Assembly (NCBI GenBank): GCA_004211975.1
Contig: RXIK01000116.1
Location: 1-35,824, forward strand
Direction: 5' to 3'
Source: Methanosarcinales archaeon
GTDB lineage: Archaea > Halobacteriota > Methanosarcinia > Methanosarcinales > Methanogasteraceae
Length of the DNA: 35,824 nucleotides
Shown here in pieces: positions 1-8,836 of the stretch. Made by a program: the position numbers and the translations under genes. The notes under the pieces are model-generated. The model was not told the origin of the DNA and did not search any database. It saw only the letters and a program-made list of their open reading frames with translations. Positions within the stretch are counted from its first letter, which is position 1. Each line of letters starts with the position of its first letter.

Positions 1-2
1 GA

Positions 3-245
3 ATGTTTCGTGATGCCGGACTAAAGATTATTCACGCAAGAAACTGGGATGCAGACTTCTATTTTGATGAATGGATACGTATCGCCGATCCCGGAGACGA
101 AATCGTTGAGCAGATGCGGAGCACAATGATTAATTCAATCGAAAACGACCGGACAGGTCTAAAGGTCCATTTTGACGCTGACAGGCGGTTGCTTTTTACT
201 TATGATACGGTAATTCTGGTGGCTGAGAAGCACACTGGATTGTGA
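3..245 (+). CDS. C-terminal end of a SAM-dependent methyltransferase-like protein (5' truncated by window)
   Basis: The reading frame is open to the left edge, so the ATG at 3 is probably internal and only the last ~80 residues are visible. The pattern of an AGL segment, a DEWIRIADPG segment, then a short strand pair ending in VILVAEK resembles the C-terminal half of class I (UbiE/arsenite-type) methyltransferases, where the last strands follow the SAM-binding core. The SAM motifs themselves lie outside the window, so substrate and exact family cannot be stated. It ends about 130 bp before the next gene, which has its own ribosome binding site, so it need not be co-transcribed with it. Moderate confidence in the fold, low in the function. 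Confidence 0.5.
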   Translation: MFRDAGLKIIHARNWDADFYFDEWIRIADPGDEIVEQMRSTMINSIENDRTGLKVHFDADRRLLFTYDTVILVAEKHTGL

Positions 246-373
246 AATGAATCCCTGACATTGCATCTTACAGCTTTCATTGACACACTCCTCCAAACAC
301 TGTAAGCCCCCACTTAAACTCAACTTAAACCTGAAACCTAACCCTTAACACCCCAAACCCGGAGGAAACAAAC

Positions 374-1620
374 ATGACCCCCACACCCCTCGAAGACTGG
401 ATCATCCGGCTCCGGCGCGAATTTCACAGGAAACCCGAACTGAGTTTCAAGGAGTTCGCGAATTTCACAGGAAACCCGAACTGAGTTTCAAGGAGTTCAA
501 AACGCAGGAGATGATCATAAGAGTCCTGAGCAACCTTGGTATCGAGTCAGAGAAGATCGCAGACACCGGCGTTATCGCAACAATCCACGGACGTGCGCCG
601 CACCCCTGCATAGCGCTCAGGAGCGACACTGATGCGCTTGAAGTATTGGAAGAGCCAACTGCGTTGAACCAGGAGTATATATCAGAGAGCGAGGGCATCA
701 TGCACGCCTGCGGGCACGACGGGCATATCGCGATGGTTCTTGGTGCTGCACGCGCACTTCAGGAGATGCGCGACAGACTGCCCGGAAGCGTCAGACTGAT
801 CTTCCAGCCAGCCGAGGAGCAGCCGCCCGGTGGTGCAGCGCGGGTGATTGCAGAGGGCGGGCTTGATGGGGTGGACACAATACTTGGGATGCACATATTC
901 GGTTACATCGATCTTGGGAATATCGCGTTTCGACCGGGCAGGTTCATGGCAAGCTCAAACGTCTTCTCGATAAAGATCACAGGGAAAGGCGGGCATCATT
1001 CCACTCCTGCCGACTGTATCGACCCGATCCTGATCGCAGCGGATGCTATTCGCACCATTACAGATGGGGTGAAGGATATACTTGATCCCGCGAGGTACGT
1101 GCTCGGAATCGGCAGGATCCACGGGGGTGCACAGTTTAACAGGACACCGGATACGGTGGATATACTCGGAAGCTTCCGCACGTTTGATGATCGCGACACA
1201 GAGACGATCGAGCGAACGATTGAAAAGACGCTCGACACCCTGATGGAGACCTACGGTAAGGGGGATACCGGAGGTGTTGCTAACCTTCCCACATACGATC
1301 TCGACGTGCTCCATGGCTACCCGGTGCTCGTGAACAACAGCGCATTCACAAACACCGTGGGTGCCACACTTATGAAAACATTCCCGGATGTTGATTGTGA
1401 CGCTGAACCGATCTTCGGAGCAGAGGATTTCGCGTTTTACCTGGAGAAGGTGCCTGGCACATATCTCCTGCTCGGGACGCTGAACACGCAGAAAGGGATT
1501 ATTGAGGGCAACCATTCAAGCAGGTTCGATATCGACGAGGATGTGCTCATAACCGGCACAGAGATTCTGCAAACGATCGTGCTTGACTTTCTCAATAGCC
1601 CGGAGACATATCTACAATGA
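374..1620 (+). pseudogene. M20D-family amidohydrolase (hippurate/N-acyl-amino-acid hydrolase type), frameshifted near its start
   Basis: Zn-dependent amidohydrolase of peptidase family M20. Visible motifs are HACGHDGH (metal ligands), EEQPPGGA (catalytic Glu/metal region), the GKGGHHSTP dimerisation-domain motif and FGAEDFAFY near the C-terminus. The ORF track starts at 511, but the natural start is the ATG at 374, preceded by GGAGG at 361. Reading from 374 gives MTPTPLEDWIIRLRREFHRK and then hits a stop at 482-484 because a 41-bp segment is duplicated in tandem (416-456 and 457-497). Removing one copy joins 374 exactly in frame to the 511 frame and restores the usual M20 N-terminus. Either the gene is broken, it is expressed from an internal start lacking ~32 residues, or the duplication is an assembly error. 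The stop overlaps the next ATG (ATGA at 1617). Confidence 0.85.
416..498. repeat. 41-bp tandem duplication inside the amidohydrolase 5' end
   Basis: Two perfect, directly adjacent copies of a 41-bp unit (first copy 416-456, second 457-497, next base also matching). The unit length is not a multiple of three, so it shifts the reading frame between the natural start codon at 374 and the body of the gene. Confidence 0.95.
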
Positions 1621-2069
1621 AAATCGGCGTATTTCACAGCTCAATGACCTCTGCGGTGAAAGAACTGGTTCTGGACGTGTTAAGCGAAGAAGGTTTTGAG
1701 TACGACCATGCAAAAGACTTTGATCTGGATAAAATCGAGGATTATTACCTGCAAAACCGCGGAATATTCTACACAGGAGTCGTGGACAACACTATTGTGG
1801 GCACGAGTGCTGTGAGACGGATGGATGACAGGACGTGCGAGATAAAGCGCATCTATGTAAGAAAAGACTTTAGAAGACGAGGTTTTGGGAGCGCGCTCTT
1901 CATCCAGGCTTTAAAATTTGCGGAGGAGAACTATTCAACGGTTGTGCTCAAGACCGATGCACGGCTCAAGGATGCAATCAATATATACCGCCGAAACGGG
2001 TTTTCAGTGATAAAGGAAGAAAATGGGATTATGTACTTTGAAAAAACCAGTTTGAAGGTGAGATTATGA
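1617..2069 (+). CDS. GNAT-family N-acetyltransferase
   Basis: 150-residue acetyl-CoA-dependent acyltransferase of the GNAT fold. The acetyl-CoA pyrophosphate-binding motif A is clear around residues 75-100: IKRIYVRKDFRRRGFGSAL (R-x-x-G-x-G/A type). It is followed by helix and strand and the C-terminal IYRRNGFSVI motif (N-x-A/Y-x-x-x-Y-x-x-x-G-F type). It lacks a signal peptide and should be cytosolic. The substrate cannot be read from sequence. The start ATG overlaps the upstream stop by four bases (ATGA) and its own stop overlaps the next gene, so the three genes are probably translationally coupled. Confidence 0.85.
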   Translation: MKIGVFHSSMTSAVKELVLDVLSEEGFEYDHAKDFDLDKIEDYYLQNRGIFYTGVVDNTIVGTSAVRRMDDRTCEIKRIYVRKDFRRRGFGSALFIQALKFAEENYSTVVLKTDARLKDAINIYRRNGFSVIKEENGIMYFEKTSLKVRL

Positions 2070-2395
2070 GAATCTGGGATATACCCCCCGAGAAATTATG
2101 CCGCAACCATCTGCTCGGCGAGCACAGGGAACTTCATGCAATGTGGTCAATAATAACCGGCAACAAGAAAGCGTACGCGAACCACCCTGAAACCCTGCGC
2201 TGGAAGGGGCGGCTGATGGCACTCTACCTCAGGCACGAGAAACTGGTTGAAGAGATGGCAAATCGAGGATACAAGCACCATACGCCCCTTGACGTGAAGC
2301 TTGCGACGGGAGAAGCTGAACAAACGGAATTTGTTACTCCATATGAGGAACAGATCAGGATCCTCCGTGAACGGTGCTGCGAATGCGATGTATAG
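2066..2395 (+). CDS. pyrimidine dimer DNA glycosylase/endonuclease V-like protein
   Basis: 109-residue protein whose N-terminal half (IPPEKLCRNHLLGEHRELHA) carries the pattern of the T4 endonuclease V family (Pyr_excise): a conserved LxxQ/NHLxxEHREL helix where the Glu is the catalytic residue of the phage enzyme. Family members excise UV-induced cyclobutane dimers and nick the abasic strand. Short archaeal and bacterial homologues of this length, often annotated as dimer glycosylases, are common, but their activity is inferred from the family. The ATG overlaps the stop of the acetyltransferase gene (ATGA), so it is the last gene of the coupled group. The C-terminus is rich in Cys (RCCECDV), which is not part of the family core. 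Confidence 0.75.
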   Translation: MRIWDIPPEKLCRNHLLGEHRELHAMWSIITGNKKAYANHPETLRWKGRLMALYLRHEKLVEEMANRGYKHHTPLDVKLATGEAEQTEFVTPYEEQIRILRERCCECDV

Positions 2396-2778
2396 GGGTG
2401 CGAGGCAAAACAACCACGAGATCACACGGGTTTCCACAAGATTCCGGTGTTAATCTCGTGAAATCTTGTGCCTCTCGTAGTTTTATATGCAGATATCCAC
2501 ACAATACTCAAAGTAACACCATCAAAATTATCTGATGACGCACTTACACCCATAACACTCATGCGATTTTATAGTCTCCGCGGCAGAAGACCCCGTTACT
2601 TGTAGCGGGGCGGAAGTCACATATTCGCGCCATCCACAGTCCATTCTAACAGTTTTACCTCAAAAGAGTCAGATGACATGAAAGTTAACAGGTTATTTTT
2701 TGACAAGCCCTAAACATGCACCATAAATCCGATACGCTTAAAATGAAAGCACTGCAATAAGCGAAACGGGTGAATTGA
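2396..2778. other. gene-free stretch with two hairpins and a possible IS200/IS605-type end remnant
   Basis: No convincing ORF. Inverted repeat CACGAGAT (2415-2422) / ATCTCGTG (2453-2460) lies in a stretch related in style to the cacgaa-type intergenic repeat at 23.5 kb. A second tight hairpin, CCCCGTTACTTGTAGCGGGG (2591-2610), is flanked by AGAAG and GGAAGTCAC. This recalls the short hairpins at IS200/IS605 right ends, and a similar GC hairpin is present at 14618-14637. No tnpB remains were found beside it, so this is only a suggestion. The A/T-rich segment 2690-2760 probably contains the promoter of the downstream cluster. Confidence 0.4.
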
Positions 2779-3987
2779 TTGAAGGCAGTTATTCTTGCAG
2801 CTGGCGAAGGGATGCGGTGCAGACCACTAACACTCACACGATCAAAGGTGATGCTCAGGATAGCGAACAGACCGATGATCGAGTATGTGGTGCAGTCACT
2901 TGCCAAGAGCGGTATCACAGACATTATCATGGTCGTGGGGTATGCAAAAGAGCGCATCATGAATTATTTCGGAAACGGAAAGGATTTTGGTGTGAATATT
3001 GAATATACGGAGCAGAAACATCAGCTTGGAACAGCCCATGCTATAAAACAGGCAAAGGGTTCTGTGGATGACGAGTTTCTCGTGTTAAACGGAGATAATC
3101 TTGTCAGCGCAGATACGATTGCCGATATCACGAAGAGACACACCGGGGGCACGTCAATCCTGACAACGACCGGAAATGCTACATCCGGGTACGCGCTGGT
3201 GATTGAGAGTGGCGGAGGGGTTAAGAAGATTGTGGAGGGGAAAATACTGAAGAACATCCACAATATTAACACGGGCATCTATATCTTTGATCAGACGATC
3301 TTTGATGCGATTGAGGAGACTCTGCAGGCTGATATCAGTGGTGTCAGCGAATTTGGGATCACGGATTCAATACAGCGGATGATCAATGCAGGCTACGATG
3401 TGCATGCGCACCGGACAGACCACACATGGACCGACGTGATCCATTCATGGGACTTGCTCAGCGTGAACGCAATGATCCTTGAGGGCGTCCCTGATAAGGT
3501 GCATGGACTGGCAGACAGTAAAATCAACGGTCGCGTGGTTATAGGCAAGGATTCAGCGATTGGAGAGAACTCTTATGTGAAAGGTCCGGTTATAATCGGG
3601 AGAAACTGTGATATCGGTCCGAATGTGGTCATCGCCCCGTCAACAAGCATTGGCGACAACGTCACGATCGAGCCGTTCACATACATCAAGAACAGCGTGA
3701 TCTTTGATGACGTGCACATCGGCTCGCACAGCACCATAAAAAACACCGTTATCGGCGAGAACAATGTTATTGACAGTCATTTTGTCGTGGAAAGCAGAAG
3801 GGATCTGACAGTGGAACTGGACCGGAAGCTGTACCATGCAGACGAACTTGGCACCGTGATCGGGGATGATGGCACCATCGGGTGCGATGTCGCTGTAGCC
3901 GCGGGTGCACTGATCGGGATAGAGTGCAGGATCGAAGCAGGTACTGTTGTGAGAAAACAGATACCAAGCCATGCGCTGGTGGTATAG
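2779..3987 (+). CDS. GlmU-like bifunctional sugar-1-phosphate nucleotidylyltransferase/acyltransferase, paralogue 1
   Basis: 402 residues. The N-terminal Rossmann-type nucleotidyltransferase domain (about 1-230) begins MKAVILAAGEGMRCRPLT. The usual GEGTR signature has Met for Thr. Asp of LNGDN is the predicted metal/product site, followed by EYTEQKHQLGTAHAI. Residues ~245-400 form a left-handed beta-helix of hexapeptide repeats (VVIGKDSAIG, PVIIGRNCDIG, VVIAPSTSIG), the acyltransferase half of archaeal GlmU-type enzymes. The start is TTG at 2779, preceded by GGTGAATT; no ATG fits the conserved start. It is a clear paralogue of the gene at 7212; together they bracket glmS and glmM. It could be the glucosamine-1-P enzyme or make another NDP-sugar. 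The final hexapeptide turns differ strongly from paralogue 2, suggesting different acceptor specificity. Confidence 0.8.
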   Translation: MKAVILAAGEGMRCRPLTLTRSKVMLRIANRPMIEYVVQSLAKSGITDIIMVVGYAKERIMNYFGNGKDFGVNIEYTEQKHQLGTAHAIKQAKGSVDDEFLVLNGDNLVSADTIADITKRHTGGTSILTTTGNATSGYALVIESGGGVKKIVEGKILKNIHNINTGIYIFDQTIFDAIEETLQADISGVSEFGITDSIQRMINAGYDVHAHRTDHTWTDVIHSWDLLSVNAMILEGVPDKVHGLADSKINGRVVIGKDSAIGENSYVKGPVIIGRNCDIGPNVVIAPSTSIGDNVTIEPFTYIKNSVIFDDVHIGSHSTIKNTVIGENNVIDSHFVVESRRDLTVELDRKLYHADELGTVIGDDGTIGCDVAVAAGALIGIECRIEAGTVVRKQIPSHALVV

Positions 3988-4081
3988 ATGTGTGGCACAA
4001 TTTTTTCTCCGGAAAAATTGGGTGTTGTCCGGCGTTCCGCTACGCTCCAACCAGACTATCAGAACATGGTGGTGATCTGAT
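3988..4081. other. 94-bp spacer with a duplicated glmS start and a small hairpin
   Basis: The ten bases ATGTGTGGCA that begin glmS at 4082 also occur immediately after the glmU-like stop at 3988. In between lie the hairpin AATTTTT...AAAAATT (about 4000-4020) and a GC-rich segment containing GCGTTCCGCTACGCTCCAAC. The reverse complement of that segment resembles the hairpin at 10880-10911. The layout suggests insertion of a small repeated sequence at the start of glmS with partial duplication of the start. Confidence 0.5.
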
Positions 4082-5875
4082 ATGTGTGGCATTGTCGGGT
4101 ATCTGGGCAAATCCGAAGCAGTGCCGGTTCTTTTTGACCTCCTACGGCGTCTTGAGTATAGAGGATACGATTCTGCGGGCATCGCCATCCTGAACGGAAG
4201 CATCCAGACCTCTAAAGCGAAGGGGCGTGTCGATAACCTGATATCAATCACCCCGGAGATCATGGGCTGCACCGGCATTGGGCACACCAGGTGGGCGACA
4301 CATGGAGAACCGTCATCCGAGAATGCGCATCCACACTGCAACTGCGAGGGCAGCATCGCTGTTGTCCATAACGGGATCATCGAGAATTATATAGAGCTTA
4401 AAGATAAGTTAATCGCTTCAGGGCATAAATTCAGGTCAGAAACCGACTCTGAAGTACTTCCACACCTGATTGAAGAATATTACGATGGTGATCTTGAATC
4501 ATCGGTGCGAAACGCATTATCACATGTCCGCGGATCGTATGCGATCGCGGTGGTCAGCACCGATGAGCCAGACCAGATCGTGATCGCACGAAAGGACAGT
4601 CCGCTCGTCATCGGGCTTGGCAACAACGAACATTTCGTTGCATCTGATGTTGCCGCCATCCTGAAACACACGAAAGACGTGATTTTCATGGGTGATGGCG
4701 AGATCGGCGTGATAAATGGGGGTGGAGTTAAAGTTACGACATTAGGCGGAGGTTCTGTCGAAAAAAATATCGAGACAATAGACTGGGATCCTGAATCGGC
4801 AGAGAAGAGTGGGTATGAGCATTTCATGCTGAAAGAAATATTTGAACAGCCAGCAGTCATTCGAGAGACGCTTTCAGGACGAATATCATCAGACGGGATC
4901 GATCTCGATGCTGCGCTGCCGAACGTGAGGAGAATTGTTATCCTTGCCTGCGGGACCTCATACCATGCAGGACTCTTTGGAAGGTATGTAATCGAGCGGT
5001 TTGCCAGAATCCCGGTTGACGTCGAGATCGCGTCCGAGTTCAGGTACATCGATCCGATCATCGACTGCGGCGACCTCGTGATAGCGATCACGCAGTCAGG
5101 GGAGACTGCTGACACGCTTGCGGCGATCAGGGAGGCAGGATCACGGGGCAGCCAGAAACTCGGGGTCGTCAACATGCTTGGCAGCAGCATAACACGAGAA
5201 TGCCCGTGCATACAGACAAGAGCCGGACCCGAGATAGGGGTTGCTGCCACCAAGTCATTCACATCACAGCTTGCAGTGTTGCTGCTTATCGCAATCCGGC
5301 TCGGGAGCGAGCGACGAATGATCACGACCGCGGAGATGAATGATCTTGCCGCGGGACTGCGGCAGATAAGCGGCAATATCCAGCGCGTACTAAACGATGC
5401 AGCCCGGACACGCGAATGCGCGAAGTTGTTTGCGGGCGCAAACCAGTTCATGTTCATGGGCAGGGGCGCAAACTACCCATGCGCGCTTGAAGGCGCGCTG
5501 AAACTAAAGGAGATATCCTACATCCCTGCGGAGGGATTTGCTGCTGGCGAACTTAAGCACGGTCCGCTTGCACTGATCTATGAGGGGATTCCGGTGGTTG
5601 CAATCGCCACAAAGGATGCTGTGTATGAGAAAATGCTCGGCAACATCAAGGAGGTGAAGGCAAGGGGCGCTACGGTCATTGGCATCGCAAACGAGAGCGA
5701 CACCGAGATAGAGCGATACGTGGATCATGTGCTCCGTGTGCCCGACGCAGACCCCTGGATCGCACCGATACTCTCATCGGTCGTGCTCCAGTTATTCGCA
5801 TACTATGTCGCATATTACAGGGACTGCGAGATCGACAAGCCAAGAAACCTTGCGAAGAGTGTTACGGTTGAGTGA
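4082..5875 (+). CDS. glmS: glutamine--fructose-6-phosphate aminotransferase (isomerizing)
   Basis: 597 residues, normal length for GlmS. It converts fructose-6-P and glutamine to glucosamine-6-P, the first step of UDP-GlcNAc synthesis. Start MCGIVGYLG supplies the N-terminal nucleophile Cys2 of the class II glutamine amidotransferase domain; RRLEYRGYDSAG and TRWATHGEPS are the glutamine-site motifs. Two SIS sugar-isomerase domains follow, with ILACGTSYHAG, ITQSGETADTL and AEGFAAGELKHGPLALI. The C-terminal KPRNLAKSVTVE is the canonical tail forming the sugar site and ammonia channel gate. It lies four bases from glmM and downstream of a GlmU-like gene in an evident operon. Cytosolic. Confidence 0.97.
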   Translation: MCGIVGYLGKSEAVPVLFDLLRRLEYRGYDSAGIAILNGSIQTSKAKGRVDNLISITPEIMGCTGIGHTRWATHGEPSSENAHPHCNCEGSIAVVHNGIIENYIELKDKLIASGHKFRSETDSEVLPHLIEEYYDGDLESSVRNALSHVRGSYAIAVVSTDEPDQIVIARKDSPLVIGLGNNEHFVASDVAAILKHTKDVIFMGDGEIGVINGGGVKVTTLGGGSVEKNIETIDWDPESAEKSGYEHFMLKEIFEQPAVIRETLSGRISSDGIDLDAALPNVRRIVILACGTSYHAGLFGRYVIERFARIPVDVEIASEFRYIDPIIDCGDLVIAITQSGETADTLAAIREAGSRGSQKLGVVNMLGSSITRECPCIQTRAGPEIGVAATKSFTSQLAVLLLIAIRLGSERRMITTAEMNDLAAGLRQISGNIQRVLNDAARTRECAKLFAGANQFMFMGRGANYPCALEGALKLKEISYIPAEGFAAGELKHGPLALIYEGIPVVAIATKDAVYEKMLGNIKEVKARGATVIGIANESDTEIERYVDHVLRVPDADPWIAPILSSVVLQLFAYYVAYYRDCEIDKPRNLAKSVTVE

Positions 5876-5879
5876 TATT

Positions 5880-7211
5880 ATGAAATTCGGATCGAGCGGG
5901 ATACGTGGAGTCGTAAACACAGAGATTACCTCTGAATCGGCATTGTGCATCGGGCGGGCAGTTGGAGCTGAGTACCACGATGTGGTGGTCGGCAGGGACC
6001 CGAGAACCTCGTCAGAGATGATTGAATACGCGGTGGTCTCAGGACTGCTCTCAATGGGCTGCCAGATTACGCGCGTAGGCATGGTTGCAACGCCGACACT
6101 CGCTTACGCGGCACGGATCCATAACTGCGGCGTCATGATCACCGCGTCGCACAACCCGCCGGAATATGCCGGAGTCAAGCTCTTCAACCCGGACGGGATG
6201 GCGTTTGACTCGGGGCAGCAGAAATCGATCGAACGATCACTTGAAGGGTCTGTCAGCGGTACACAGCCCGAACTAACGTCGTGGGACCGCATCAACCCAG
6301 TTAGAACCGATAGAAATGCGGTCTCTGACCACATATCAATGATACTCTCCAGCACCCGGATCAAGAGGCAGATGTCGGTGGTGGTTGACTGCGGGTGCGG
6401 CGCAGCATCCCTGACAACACCATATCTGCTCAGGGAACTGGGGTGTAACGTGATCACGTTAAACAGCCAGCCCGACGGGTTTTTCCCGGGTCGCAGTTCT
6501 GAGCCCAAAGAAGAACATCTTGGGGTCTTGCGGTCGGTTGTGCGGGAGGCACATGCAGATATCGGGATCGCGCACGACGGCGATGCTGATCGGATGGTTG
6601 CGGTTGACGACACCGGGCGGTTCGTGAGCAACGACAAGCTCCTTGCGTTCTTCGGAATGCGCGAGGCAAAGCGATCAATGGTCGTGCCCGTTGATACATC
6701 CATGCTAATTGACGCGGTGCTGCCCAACGTCACGATAACCCGAACCCGTGTCGGCGACGTGTACGTTGCAGAAACGATAAAACAGACCCGGGCTGACTTT
6801 GGCGGCGAAGCGAGCGGAACCTGGATATTTCCGAAGGTCTCGTACTGTCCGGACGGCATCTATGCCGCAGCCAGACTCATTGAGATGATCAGCATGGAAG
6901 AGGGACGGTTCAGCGATCATATCTCGGCGCTACCCACATACGAGATAAAACGCGGGGCACTGCCAACACCCAATAGCGGTGACACAGGTGATGGGAGCGT
7001 TATAGGCAGGATCGAGGAAGAATTACGCACCGGTTTTGAATTTACTGACATCAACACACTTGACGGGGTCAGAATCGCGCTCGATGACGCGTGGGCACTT
7101 GTCAGACCCTCAGGCACCGAACCCCTGATCAGGATCACGGTCGAAGGCAAAACAAAAGCCGTTGTCGACAGAATGTACACACACATAGAACAAATAATAA
7201 AGGAGCTATAG
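5880..7211 (+). CDS. glmM: phosphoglucosamine mutase-type phosphohexomutase
   Basis: The ORF track begins at 5727 inside glmS, but the real start is the ATG at 5880 (MKFGSSGIRG), four bases after the glmS stop. This gives 443 residues, normal for archaeal GlmM. It interconverts glucosamine-6-P and glucosamine-1-P. All four alpha-D-phosphohexomutase signatures are visible: the catalytic phosphoserine loop TASHNPPEYAG, the metal loop DGDADRM, the sugar-binding loop GEASGTWIF, and the phosphate-binding loop RPSGTEPLIRI near the C-terminus. Some archaeal members also act on glucose or mannose phosphates, but the position between glmS and glmU supports the glucosamine role. Its stop abuts the next ATG without a spacer. 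Confidence 0.95.
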   Translation: MKFGSSGIRGVVNTEITSESALCIGRAVGAEYHDVVVGRDPRTSSEMIEYAVVSGLLSMGCQITRVGMVATPTLAYAARIHNCGVMITASHNPPEYAGVKLFNPDGMAFDSGQQKSIERSLEGSVSGTQPELTSWDRINPVRTDRNAVSDHISMILSSTRIKRQMSVVVDCGCGAASLTTPYLLRELGCNVITLNSQPDGFFPGRSSEPKEEHLGVLRSVVREAHADIGIAHDGDADRMVAVDDTGRFVSNDKLLAFFGMREAKRSMVVPVDTSMLIDAVLPNVTITRTRVGDVYVAETIKQTRADFGGEASGTWIFPKVSYCPDGIYAAARLIEMISMEEGRFSDHISALPTYEIKRGALPTPNSGDTGDGSVIGRIEEELRTGFEFTDINTLDGVRIALDDAWALVRPSGTEPLIRITVEGKTKAVVDRMYTHIEQIIKEL

Positions 7212-8402
7212 ATGAAAGCAGTGATCCTTGCAGCAGGCGAAGGCACAAGAATGCGCCCGCTAACCACAACACATCCCAAGGTGATGCTTCCTGTTGCAAA
7301 CAGACCGATCCTTGAGCACATCATCAAATCAGCAAGAGACGGGGGGATCACCGACTTTGTATGCGTGGTCGGATACCGAAGCGACATGATCCGGGATTAT
7401 TTTGGCGATGGCAGACAGTTAAACATCCACATCAATTATGTGGAGCAAAAGCAGCAACTCGGAACAGCGCACGCAATAGGAACAGTTCAGGACCTCGTAG
7501 ATGATCGATTCATCGTTTTAAACGGGGATGCACTTGTCAAATCATCTGATGTTTATTCTCTGATGAAACACCGCGAAGATGCCGTGATGGCAGTTAAAGA
7601 GATCAAGGATCCAGGCAAATACGGCGTTGTGAAGACATCTGGCGGCAGGATCATTGAAATAATCGAAAAGCCGGAGCGTGCCACAAGCAACCTTGTGAAC
7701 GCGGGAATATACCTCTTTTCAGACAGTATCTTTGAGAGCATCAGAAAAACCGGGAGATCAAAGCGCGGTGAATACGAGATAACCGATTCAATAATGAGAT
7801 TAGTGTCGGATAACGCTGGTGTTGGCTGCATGCTGCTTAACACGTGGATTGACATCGGAATGCCGTGGAACCTGCTTGACGCAAACGAATTCCTACTATC
7901 AGACATCAAAACCGAGATTTCAGGCGAGATCGAACCCTATGCCACACTAAAAGGAGAGGTTGTGATAGGAGAGAACAGCATCATCCGTAACGGCGCATAC
8001 ATCACAGGACCTGTCATCATCGGAAACAACTGTGACATCGGTCCAAACTGCTATATCAGACCGGGCACAACTGTTGGCAACAACGTTCACATAGGAAACG
8101 CCGTTGAGATCAAAAACAGCATAATAATGAGCGGAACAAAAATTGGGCACCTCAGCTATCTTGGTGACAGCGTCATCGGGCATAACTGCAACTTTGGCGC
8201 CGGAACAAAAGTTGCTAACCTGCGGCACAACGGGAAAAATATCCGCGTGACAATAGATAAAGGATCAACCGACACCGGCAGACGAAAACTTGGCGTGATC
8301 ATGGGCGACTGCGTGCACACCGGGATCAACACAAGCATCAACGTCGGCGTGACGATGGCTGCCGGGAGGGCAACGCGTCCGGGAGAAGTCGTGATGCGAT
8401 GA
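7212..8402 (+). CDS. glmU: bifunctional GlcN-1-P acetyltransferase/GlcNAc-1-P uridylyltransferase (archaeal GlmU), paralogue 2
   Basis: 396 residues. Nucleotidyltransferase domain with the canonical AAGEGTRMRPLTTTHPK signature, LNGDALV and GEYEITDS. It is followed by a left-handed beta-helix (about 240-396) with hexapeptide turns and the acetyltransferase C-terminus containing GHNCNFGAGTKVANLRHN and GINTSINVGVTM, as in archaeal bifunctional enzymes. It completes GlmS-GlmM-GlmU, giving UDP-GlcNAc for N-glycans, S-layer or coenzyme precursors. It starts directly after the glmM stop (TAG ATG), so it must be co-translated. The N-terminal 100 residues are closely similar to the gene at 2779. Of the two, this one better keeps the consensus and is the more likely true GlmU. 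Confidence 0.9.
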   Translation: MKAVILAAGEGTRMRPLTTTHPKVMLPVANRPILEHIIKSARDGGITDFVCVVGYRSDMIRDYFGDGRQLNIHINYVEQKQQLGTAHAIGTVQDLVDDRFIVLNGDALVKSSDVYSLMKHREDAVMAVKEIKDPGKYGVVKTSGGRIIEIIEKPERATSNLVNAGIYLFSDSIFESIRKTGRSKRGEYEITDSIMRLVSDNAGVGCMLLNTWIDIGMPWNLLDANEFLLSDIKTEISGEIEPYATLKGEVVIGENSIIRNGAYITGPVIIGNNCDIGPNCYIRPGTTVGNNVHIGNAVEIKNSIIMSGTKIGHLSYLGDSVIGHNCNFGAGTKVANLRHNGKNIRVTIDKGSTDTGRRKLGVIMGDCVHTGINTSINVGVTMAAGRATRPGEVVMR

Positions 8403-8836
8403 TGCCCCAATGCGCATAGGTTATGATTTTTTTTGGTAACTACTCAGGCAGGTTGATTGGTCGACAAATTGCGATTCTGTACTTTCTGGCAAGAAAAATA
8501 ACCGTGGAGTGCGCGGAGGTTTAAGAGATCGGTTAGTCGTTTTCCACCCTCCCGCGTTCCTCTGCGCATTTTGCGGCATTGCGTTAGATCAGATAAACGC
8601 AAAGGCGCAAGGTTTGAAATCACAGAATCCATCAAAATCAGGATATCGATTGGTCCGGATGAAATATAACGCTACAATTTCTCGGCACTACGCCAATATT
8701 CATTGGTGAGGGCACGGATTTAATTAAAAACAGAACTATATTATACTGCCAAAACGTTAATTTTATACGATGAAGTGTTACAGAGATGGTGTTAATTGAC
8801 TAAAGTCTTTCTAAATTTAAATCATGCAGTAAGTAT
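8403..8836. other. gene-free stretch, with T-tract after glmU and a small GCG-type hairpin
   Basis: A run of eight to nine T at ~8426 shortly after the glmU stop is a plausible archaeal terminator. Further on, TGCGTT and AACGCA flank AGATCAGAT (about 8581-8604) and extend imperfectly into a longer inverted repeat (CCTCTGCGC... / ...GGCGCAAGG), typical of dispersed intergenic repeats. The final part is A/T-rich up to the end of the convergent minus-strand gene. No credible gene was seen. Confidence 0.5.

Noticed and set aside
3640-4380. 246-codon minus-strand ORF across the glmU-glmS junction
   Set aside because: Antisense to two well-supported genes; no domain visible.
4480-5457. 325-codon minus-strand ORF inside glmS
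   Set aside because: Ser-rich antisense shadow of glmS.
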